Below, in pieces: positions 55,209-64,000 of a DNA stretch of 64,000 bases. The notes beneath the pieces were generated by a model that made no database searches, was not told the origin of the DNA, and saw nothing but the letters and a program-made list of their open reading frames with translations. Source of the stretch: Beroe forskalii. Taxonomy: Eukaryota; Ctenophora; Nuda; Beroida; Beroidae. The position numbers and the translations under genes are program-made. How positions within the stretch are numbered: position 1 is the first letter of the stretch; every line of letters starts with the position of its first letter. Where the stretch lies: positions 124,001 to 188,000 of the forward strand of contig WFMF01000286.1 in the NCBI GenBank assembly GCA_011033025.1. Reading direction: 5' to 3'.

Positions 55209-57770
55209 TTAGTAATGTTGAGAGTGCAATCTTATAAGATTTCCCATACCACATTTGATACTCTGCACATGGCCACTACCAATCAAATCATACAAAATAA
55301 ATCGAATTCCCAGAGAGCAGTGCCTAAATTTCATAGAAATCAATTCACTCTCAAGTACTTCATTTGAATGTTTATTTTTTAAGTGATTCAAAATATCTAA
55401 TCTTCCTTTCCCTAGCAGCTCAATGAAATTTCCAGCACAAGGCAAAGCAAACTCATATTTCATATCAACAGGGTTGAAAGACAAAAATCTTTGTTCAGTT
55501 AGAATAGAGATTGAGTCATCTGATAAGCAAAACCTTGCTTTTAATTCTGTTTTCTTGAAAAACATCACATGCTTACATTGTTTCAGGGTGCTGACAATTC
55601 TATCAGCTGGGATGCCAAACTCTCTCAGCTTTTCATTAAGAAATGCAGAATAATCAGTAAATAACATAATATAATCTAGTGTCTTTGATCTGAAGGAAAA
55701 GAGTTTTAGTTTACATGTTTCTCCAAGTGTTATGAGCTCACTGTCAACAATAGATCTATTTGGCATCACACTATACATCATTGATCTTGTAACAATTGGA
55801 CACATTCCTGAAAATGAAAGTTCGTAGAAATTTATTAACAAATTTCAATACTGTACCATCAAATCACAACTTGAAGGTTTCTTGAATTGAATATAAATAT
55901 TTTTATAGCATGATAGGGTGTAGGTCATTAATTGCAGAAAATATTATTTACCTGGAATACTATTCATTGATTTAAGAATGCATTGAATGTTGCATTCTAT
56001 CTCAGATATTTTCATTACATTTAAATCATCTTTGAAATCATCAAAATCAGCATCATCTTCACATTCTTCTGAACTTCTACACAAATGTCCCTGCTGTTTA
56101 AGTGAGAGAGTGATAGTCAATTATAATCCAGTATTATAAACAAAAAGATACATTATCACAACAATTTAAAAGATATAGGGACCCTTACAAGCTGGAACAA
56201 GCTTATATCAAAAAAGAATCAGTAAATTATTATTAGATTTTATTATCATGCATTAATTACAACCTGGCACTATGAACTAGTAGTGGATACAGGTACAGTA
56301 GCATATAATTGGTAGGAAGATTACATTTTTCAACTTCTGTAAAAATGATTTAGACAGAGAGGGTCAAAGATTAAAAATTACCAAAAATTGTTTAGGCAAC
56401 CATCTTCTCATCTTATGCATTCATGGTTGCACATCTATGTGCCACAATGAAAGCTTCTATTTGTTCTGATTAGACTCTGATGAAGGTATCTCAACTTGGA
56501 TCCTGTCAAAGACTAAGGATAGTGCTGCTGGAAAGAGTTATGGCCTGACCATACAATGATTAATGTACTTTCATTACAGAGGAGCCTAAAAATTGATTAC
56601 TATATAATAGACAAAGATCCTTTATTGAGTAAGAATTCTTCTAGTCCAACAAACGGAATGATGGGGCAATAGTGGAGTGTTTGGGACAGGAAAACCAGAA
56701 AACATTCAAAGTGATTCACTGAGTATCCCAAGTCTGATATATCTTATCTACGAAGTCACCTTCAAATGTGCTCATAACACTTTATGTGAAAGTTGACTTG
56801 ATCTTTTGATCTATTTTGGCCAGATGAAGCTTTGAATTCCCTACACTGGACAAAGACTAATGATGAACTTAAATTCATAAATGAACTTGAAGCTTATAAA
56901 TTATGAAACTAACACACCATCTAGAGGTTGGGGGAGCATTGGGCACCCATCAAGGGATTGTTCACATATTACGTAATCAATTTTTGGCTGATTTCAACCC
57001 CCCTCCCCCTCGTGATCAAGTTTACAGTAGTTGTATTAATTGTTACAATAACATGTAATGTAATCATTTGGAAACCCCCTCCTCCCTCTAAGTGATTACG
57101 TAATATGTGAATACTGATGTGTGTCGCGTGGGGAAGACTGGGAGCAAGGAGAGACCTCGACCATTTAAGGTGACGTTTTCGTGCACCAGCACTGCGAGAT
57201 ATGTGCTTCTGCAAGCCAGGAAGTTATGCCATTCGGAGAAGTTCAGCTCAGTTTTCATCCGACCAGATAGGACATTGGAAGAGCGAGCAGCTCACAAACT
57301 CCTCATCGAAGAGAGAAAGAAGAAGAAGGAGGGGGAGTCAAGTAACAATCGTATTGTCAAATTTGGGACCATAGTGACTGAGGTTGAATAAGATGGGGCA
57401 TGATTTTTTCTCTGCGCTCATAATTTTGGTGTGTACAGTGTGTTAAGCTGGGTTTGACATTCATTTTTCAAGTTTAAAGAGTCACCGAAGAGTTTTTAAA
57501 ACTGACAGAAATTTCGTACAAAACTGAACTGCTTGTTATAGGTGTCGGGTGTGAATTATGTTGTTTGCCCTGTGGTTTATGATTAAATATTATTTTATAC
57601 CCATATTTTTAGAAGCCCTTAGCGGTACCCCTCTGGGGTTTTACAAACAGACTGTATTTGTATCCCAAAGATAATATTTCAAACATGAAATTCAAATTTA
57701 ATCTGACCTGTTGGGTTTTGCTTTTCTTTTTCCTCAATGATGCTAGAGTCAATGGCTTCCGTTTAGACAT
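55209..57770 (-). CDS. STK19: STK19 (winged-helix transcription-coupled repair factor)
   Basis: Three exons close in phase: 57770-57708, 56093-55952, 55807-55209; 267 aa. The basic start (MSKRKPLTL ... RKKKSK) resembles the nuclear-localising segment of STK19. An acidic stretch follows, then the tandem winged-helix part: CPIVTRSMMYSV...NRSIVDSEL, MLFTDYSAFL, FALPCAGNFIELLGKGR (vertebrates have AVPGAGRFIKYFVKGR), SELISMKFRH, FILYDLIGSGHV and a GNLIRL end. STK19 was first named a kinase but lacks a kinase fold. It is a DNA-binding winged-helix protein used in transcription-coupled nucleotide excision repair. No kinase motif is seen here either. Intron 1 carries a MITE and a LINE ORF fragment. 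Confidence 0.88.
56961..57111. mobile_element. MITE with perfect 19-bp terminal inverted repeats (ATTACGTAAT type)
   Basis: ttcacatattacgtaatca at 56961 and its exact complement ending at 57111. The interior has C-rich tracts (aacccccctccccctc, ccccctcctccctc). 151 bp, in STK19 intron 1. A related copy lies near 25995-26060. Confidence 0.85.
57112..57391 (+). pseudogene. LINE ORF1-like C-terminal fragment
   Basis: The frame CRVGKTGSKERPRPFKVTF ... RKLCHSEKFSSVFIRPDRT then ERAAHKLLIEERKKKKEG looks like the C-terminal part of non-LTR retrotransposon ORF1/gag-like proteins (RPRPLKV...VFIRPDRTPEER pattern). It is truncated at the 5' side where the MITE ends, and no reverse transcriptase follows. 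Antisense to STK19, within its intron 1. Confidence 0.6.
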
Positions 57771-57960
57771 GAAATCAACTTATTCATTACTGTTGTGTCA
57801 AGAAATCAATTCATTATGTCTAAATAAGATAAGATAATTTTTTGCAATACAACAACACAATTCTAACATGAAACATTGCTCATAATATTACGTTGCTCAA
57901 TTTGACACACCTAACATTGTGTTCAAAATTAATTAATTATTCAATTACTTCTAAATATAC

Positions 57961-58135
57961 ATACAATGTGTTACCGTGGTGTTTCCACATAAAAGACGGC
58001 GCGCACTCAGTGCGCGCCACTGAATGCGCGCCATTCCCACCTTGGAGATTTAATGGTGGGAATGGCGCACACTCAGTGGCGCGCACTCAGTGCGCGCCGT
58101 TTTTATCATGTGGAAACACCACGGTTACATTGTAT
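57961..58135. mobile_element. Foldback element, about 75-bp near-perfect arms
   Basis: The left arm ataca...taccgtggtgtttccaca ... gcgcgcactcagtgcgcgcc ... cattcccacc is repeated inverted with few differences. The loop is about 15 bp. The arms themselves contain the palindrome gcgcgcactcagtgcgcgc. Confidence 0.88.
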
Positions 58136-58989
58136 AGATTGGTATCGTATAAGTATAATAATTTACTATAAAGTAACACGATTCATTCTTTGAAATTAGC
58201 TAATAAACTTCATCCTTCGTTTCCACAGGTGTCCAAAAATAGAATTAAAATCGGTAAATGTAAAATAGAATATGTAAAAACCTTAAAACTAGCAACACAT
58301 ACCCTCTAATTGCAGGGATAAATGAGATTAGAAAAATAGCATGAAAAATTTAGCCCTTGATAATATAATATCATGTAGGTAATAATAACACCAAAAACTA
58401 TCAGAGCTAACAGCTTTAAATCAATAAATTATCTTGTTGATTAACTTGCTCATTGCAGAGGTATTAATTGCAATTGATATAAATCAATATAACGTTGGTT
58501 TAAAATGTATTGTCTTACTTTCTTTCAACGGCCAAGGATGGCCCAAATGAATAACAACATTTATACATGACAAGATGATAACCCAAATGTTTTACTGAGC
58601 TAACCTAAATGTCCTATTCCTCATGATAAGACATTCAATTAATGTTATCTAAAAAGGGCGGCAATATATTGAGATTTTAATCCCTAATGTTCCTATGTAA
58701 GTATATCAACCTTTTAAGCCAATGATATGGATTATACTTTTTATTGTTTCTAACAATTAATGGTCATTTAATACTTTTATGAAATATTAGACAGCTTGGT
58801 GATCTCTAGTCAATGGAAAATGAAAGTTATTCATTTATTTTTATGTGATGTATTTTTTTATTGTGATATTATGGAGTAAATAAAAAAATTATTGTTTAAC
58901 TCAAAAATTATTGTTTAACTCAATAACAGTTGCAGATTTGGTACTCAATTTAATTATCAAAATAGACATTAATAAATACAGCACAGATT

Positions 58990-59480
58990 TTATTCATACT
59001 TTTCTAAGCTCGCATAGGTGTGTGTACGCGCCGCGCGCTTCCTTATGGGGCGGGTTCTGTCTGAGGAAAGGCGCAGCGTTTTTAAGCCCGCATAAGTGTG
59101 CTTAGCAAGGCGCAGCGCAAACAGGGATATACGTGTTTTGCCCTAACCAGGACCCTGGTTACGCAGCGCACACGGAGTGCGCGTGCGCGGCGCGGCAAGC
59201 GCCGAAACCCTCTGCTCAGGGAAATTCGTGTCTATCAACACTTCCGGCCCCGCTAACGTTGATATAACCAAAAACCGGCCGTCGCGTGGCACTGGTTATA
59301 GTTACAAACACGTTACTGGTTAGGGAACTCTTAACCATGACCACAAACAAGGGGCGTGTTCGTGGCACCGGGCCGCGCGCGTAAAACCAGGGACCTGGTT
59401 AAAACAAATGCCAAGTGCCTATCCTCATTCCAAAGCCCGCGTATACACCGAATGACCGAACAGGGGTATACGTGTTTAGC
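58990..59480. repeat. CGCG-rich dispersed repeat fragments
   Basis: Three partial copies start aagcccgcataggtgtgtgt-like (59006, 59084, 59432) and share ggtatacgtgttt. The same words begin the MITE at 26199. No frame of interest. Confidence 0.5.
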
Positions 59481-59584
59481 GACTACCCTCAGTGCATCCC
59501 AAATTCTTCATTATAATTATATAGCCCAAAGAAAACATTTTTCTGTATAGTGCTGTAAAAGTGTAAAAATCTATAATTGAATCG

Positions 59585-59860
59585 AATTGAATTGATATAA
59601 ATTGAATTTATGAATTGATATAAATTGAATTGATATAAATTGAATTGATATAAATTGAATTGATATAAATTATGTTATCATTATTATTACCCTGCAGTGT
59701 AATTACTTTTCGAATTTTTGAGCAATATTAATCATGTAATATCACCGTACCCAGCAGTTGAATTACTGTCAAGTGTGTAATTACTATATTCTAACTGTTG
59801 AATTACTATTCAAGTGTTGAATTACTATTCCCAACTGTTGAATTACTACTGTTGAATTAC
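59585..59860. repeat. Short tandem repeats (ttgaattgatataaa)n and (gttgaattactatt)n
   Basis: About five copies of a 15-17 bp unit at 59585-59670, then about six degenerate copies of ctgttgaattacta at 59752-59860. Confidence 0.75.
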
Positions 59861-60944
59861 TACAAATTTTCTGATACGGCCATTGGCACGATTCTAACCT
59901 ATTTGCTATCTCTTTGAGGATGCAAATAGGAGAATAATAAGCTCCCATGATATCTGTTATCGCACTTTTCATATAAAAAACGATTCGATATAATCTATTG
60001 TTAACCGTATATATACTGTAAAACAAGATAAAATAGCGATAAGGAGCACAAAATGTTCGGTACGATATATGTTATATTCTTCATGGCACATTCGATAGCA
60101 CAAGATAAAGTAAATATAGGCACAATGTATAAAATACGATATATCTAAACGAATTTATAGGGCAACACAAATTAAAGATAAAATAGATAGAAGGAACACT
60201 ATCGTATACACCTAAATGGCGCCACCCAGACGGGCTTGATAACTCCATCTGTGTTTCAATGTTTATTTATCTAATCTTAGAGATATAACGCAGACTTGTG
60301 GCGCCATATATAAGGTGTATTGCTCCGTTTATCAAATTCAACTACATTATTTCTGTGCGCCGTCATTTCTATCTGTCAGTGTTCGTTACTTATAATAGAT
60401 CGGGATGAAGATAATGATTATGGCACAAAACTTATTGTTCAACTGAGGAGTACATAGATACATTTTGATGCACTCTAAAGATTTAGCTGACTACATTCAC
60501 ATGTGATCGTGTTTTTCTTTAAGGGCAGATTCTATACGAGAACCGCATAAGATTGTAGCTCTCGAGTCAGTTGTTATTAATGTTTGTGGTGTGAATTGTT
60601 TTGTTTTCGATTGAGTACTTGACTTTCATGGTTCATTTGTTTATGGCAATGAAAGATCAAAAAAAATTTGTTAAGTACATATACATACACTACGTCATAC
60701 ACTAACAGTATGTATCAATGCTGGGCGCTGGTTGTATCATTTGGACTTTTGAACTTATTCGCTGAATTGACCCCGATATGATAATGATGTGATTCTGACT
60801 TTTACAAATCACTGGCAAATTTGTCCAAAATTCTCGCCTGTTTCAATTATGAAATAGTGTACCCATTATTCATAAAACATTGAGTTCGAATACCTAAGTT
60901 TCAAACCGACTACTTAGCTTTGATTGATGCGTATATGGCAGGGT

Positions 60945-61127
60945 AATAATACAGTAAATACACACTTGGGTGTGTCAATTACCATCGTAATTGCACTCGC
61001 AAGCTCGTGCAATTACTCCAATAAATGCACTCGCAAGCTCGTGCATTTATTGCATGAATTCCACTCGCAAGCTCGTGGAATTAATGTGGTAATTACACAC
61101 CCAAGTGTGTATTTACCGTATATTATT
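60945..61127. mobile_element. Inverted-repeat element with three internal hairpins
   Basis: Arms aatacagtaaatacacactt ... gtgtcaattacca (left) are repeated inverted at the right. Inside, three consecutive palindromes share cactcgcaagctcgtg and differ in their outer arms (attgca.., aatgca.., attcca..). Confidence 0.85.
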
Positions 61128-62694
61128 GAATTGATATATGATATGCAAGTATTACACTGGCTGTAGTCGACTAGTCGAGTGAAACACAAAGAATCAAGTC
61201 AGTCCACACCACAAAAATCTACTTGTTTCGACAGGTTACACAGGTTACACTGGTTATCATTCCTTTTCATTATTGCAGGTTTTGTTACCTAGATATATTT
61301 TTAATTTTAATTATCTCATTAGAGGCTGGAAGATCCAGTTGATAGTGGAAGTTTGAAGGCAGTTGATTTATGAAAACATTGTTGATGTGTTAATCAAAAT
61401 ACTTTATTTTATTTTATTTTTACTATCTGAATAATATAAAACCTATCATCCTCAGGATCTCCTTATAGAAAATCCAGGTTGGAAATCACGAGTATCAGAT
61501 AGAAACTATTTGTATTTTATTTTGATTGGATTTCTTCTCAAAAAATTTTCAAAATGTTATTGATATTTGTATATATTGTTTTTGTGTTATCTGACAGTGC
61601 CTAAGTTCAATGGGAATTCAGTTGATTGAATTGTTTTTATTTCAATAATCAGATGACTGTATTTGTCCTACAAAGAAGACAATAATCAGTATCAAAGTAA
61701 ATCATTTATTTGCATTGTTAAAGTCATTTTAACATTTGTTTTCATGGCACAAGTGTGCGATCATTTAAGTTGATGTGCCACTATAATATAAAAGTTTGAA
61801 TTATTATTATTATAAATGGACACCTGTGCTCAAGGGTATGTTCTTAATGGAAATACACCAACACAATTCTAAGGTGGTTTCATCATTCTGCGTTGATCAA
61901 ATGGACTGATCAAATGAAAAACACACAATACACTGCTATCTTTCCATACTAGCTAGGGTAGAATGTGGTGAGATACCAACAGACTAATCTTCTTTGTAGA
62001 ACAGTTACAGTCATCTTTGTATTCAAGCCACGATATGTTATTGATTGACAACCTTAATTTAATTTCTATTCATGTAACTGGTATGTGTAATCATCGGTAA
62101 ATAGCAGAGGTAGTAAATAGGGCTTTAGATAGATATCAACAATTAAAAAATTAATAGAGTTGTTAAACTCCAAACTAATGCTTTTTAAGGGATTTCTTTG
62201 GATTTATTGTGGTCTCGGCACTCAAGAAAGATATAAAACAGTTTTTCTTGAAATGGAAAACTTTCTAAACTTGGGCTTCAGATCCCTTTTTACTACCCCT
62301 ATTAACTACCTTATTGACGAGGTAGGGTAGTAAATAGGGTGTTAAAAAGGAGTCTAAAAGGGAATAAACCCCGGAATCATGATCAAAGACTCTTTTATTA
62401 TTTAATAAAACTGCTGTCTTTCATTGAAAGTAACAATTATTATTCAAGCCAAATAACTACTCCACAATATCAACTGACAGTTTCGAATCATAACTTTAAG
62501 ATTGACTTTATGAAAAGCTATGAATCATCTTCAGGATCTCCGAGGAGCAGCCTCAACACATCCTATCAGATTGGTAACAATATTGTTACCATGTGGTAAC
62601 GATATTGTTACCATGTGATTTGCAATTAGAGAGTTTGTTAAGTTTAAAGATTTTGGACATTTGCCTTCAATAAGAGGCAGGTGCGCTCTGTGTG

Positions 62695-62820
62695 CCATTA
62701 GTCTTAGTAAAACGGCCAAGGTCGGTTTAATCAACCAGGCCAGTGCAGCCATGCTGAGCATAGAGACTATCCCTAATACACTAGGCTAAGGGTGTGAACT
62801 CCTGGGTGGTTTGTGTGCCA
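62695..62820 (+). mobile_element. SINE-like fragment
   Basis: Plus-strand copy of the repeat found in minus orientation at 23637-23967: cttagtaaaacggccaaggt, cggtttaatcaaccaggcc, gactatccctaatac, gtgaactcctgggtggttt. Confidence 0.55.
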
Positions 62821-64000
62821 TTAAGATATATTTATTTATTTATTTATTTTATTAGATTTACAGTAGTCTAAACACTTGAAATAGATAATAAACAGATTTC
62901 CTGATGTAAGAAACTGTCTTAGGTTTGCATAACAACCCTATTTACTACCCTATTGACGAGGTCCTATTGGCTGATGAGCACACATAGGTGTAATGGATTA
63001 TGGAGTTGGAGAAAAGTCTTGCAGATTGATGTCTTGAAGAAATATTTCTTTTTAATTCAAAAATGTAATGAAGTATTTGAATTTTCAATTCGTATATCAA
63101 CAATTAAAGAATAAATAAATTAAACAATTAAAGAATAAATAAATAAATTTTCAATTTGTAATTGTTTTTGTTAATTCACTTCTCTAATAGATGAATGTTT
63201 GAAGACATTAAAGCAAGATCTGCAAAGGGAATAAATGGTAGGTAAGGTGATTGGGTTCATCATATTCATTGAATTGAATTGAATACCAATACAATAATCT
63301 AAATTTACAAAAGATTATTGTACATCCAGGGTTCTTAAAAGAGGGTGGTGAGTTACATTTGATGTTCTATTTTGTTGGCTCAAAGCTCTGATTTTTCATT
63401 TTATCAAAATGAACAAAATTGTCATATTACCTGTCCAATAAGAGGGAGGCAGCTGCCTGTGTCGCCTCCCCTGGCTACACCCCTGTGTACATCAACTTAA
63501 TTAATTTTTTATTAACTGGGGCAATTGCATTATAGTAGAAAGCCGAGAATTTTAATCATATGACACAACTCATATTAAGTTAACTAGTAGGGAATAGCAT
63601 ACCATCTCAATTAGACAGGGCCAACTGCAGTCATCTCAATCATATCTCTGCACTAGAGCTATGCTAATGCAGAGACATACTCACAAAAGTACTCACTATG
63701 ATTTCTGCCCACATGCCACTAAGGAACCATCTCCGCCAATGTTTCCAGAAGGGTATGGTCAGGCATATATGACCTCCAATCCTGTGTGTTGGGGGCACTA
63801 CGGGGCTTGAATAAGCCTTCTGTCAACTATCTATCTATATATCTATCTAACTGAGAATGCTGTGTTACACCATGTGGAGATCCTGAAGAAGAAATTATAT
63901 TAAATTTTGAATCTGTCAATCGATTATTGGTAAACATAGTGTGTGGGTTTGATATCATTTGTGAGAATTGTGTTTCACTGCAACAATGATCAATCACTTT

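Larger units (their letters stand above)
57771..64000. other. Gene-poor, repeat-rich intergenic region
   Basis: AT-rich with no supported coding gene. It contains long hairpin elements (57961-58135, 60945-61127), CGCG-rich repeat fragments (58990-59480), short tandem arrays near 59585-59860, a SINE-like fragment (62695-62820), a TTTA microsatellite (62826-62858), repeated tagtaaataggg words (62111, 62328, 62936) and an ATCT repeat near 63822-63850. Confidence 0.55.

Noticed and set aside
62339-62761. Short ORFs in the right-hand intergenic region
   Set aside because: No recognisable domain, no splice partners, and one overlaps the SINE-like fragment.

Overview
This is a window of nuclear DNA from an animal, most likely an AT-rich invertebrate. 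The genes are split by short GT-AG introns and encode proteins conserved in metazoans: SRP68, DPH1, COP9 signalosome subunit 6, TMEM11, TMEM184, ARL16, STK19 and WBP2. There are no bacterial operons, ribosome binding sites, CRISPR arrays or viral modules. I cannot name the species. The intergenic DNA is rich in foldback/MITE-like elements, minisatellites and decayed retroelement pieces.

Layout: 1-2.7 kb has no gene. 2.7-9.3 kb (+) is a nine-exon gene for a protein with three U1/JAZ-type zinc fingers and a long KSP/RSP tail. 11.9-15.8 kb (+) is ARL16, with a complete intronless papain-family cysteine peptidase gene nested antisense in its second intron (12.7-13.8 kb). 17.1-19.0 kb is a tandemly duplicated block built around palindromic CAGTGTACA minisatellites. 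19.2-22.8 kb (-) is TMEM184, with its 5' exon not found. 23-27.6 kb is repeat-rich. 27.7-28.8 kb (+) is a single-exon Golgi carbohydrate sulfotransferase. From 29.3 to 57.8 kb eight genes lie head to tail on the minus strand. In rising coordinate they are WBP2, SRP68, DPH1, a tandem-RWD/RING protein, COPS6, TMEM11, a C8orf76-like TPR protein and STK19. 57.8-64 kb holds no gene I can support, only hairpin elements, simple repeats and a SINE-like fragment.

The genes are housekeeping and functionally diverse: ER targeting, diphthamide synthesis, cullin deneddylation, mitochondrial cristae, transcription-coupled repair and a GRAM/WW-ligand adaptor. I see no shared pathway.

The most striking feature is structural. 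At least fifteen introns carry tandem repeats whose unit is a copy of that intron's own splice junction: exon end plus 5' splice site, or polypyrimidine tract plus AG plus exon start. Some are two-copy duplications; others are arrays up to 1.2 kb. Examples are the zinc-finger gene (57 bp x about 12), TMEM184 (57 bp x 4), SRP68 (five or more introns), DPH1, the RWD/RING gene (an array of AG|GTAAGT units resembling recursive-splicing sites), COPS6, WBP2 and TMEM11. Exon models were derived by hand from reading frame, splice consensus and intron phase. For most genes the phases close exactly.
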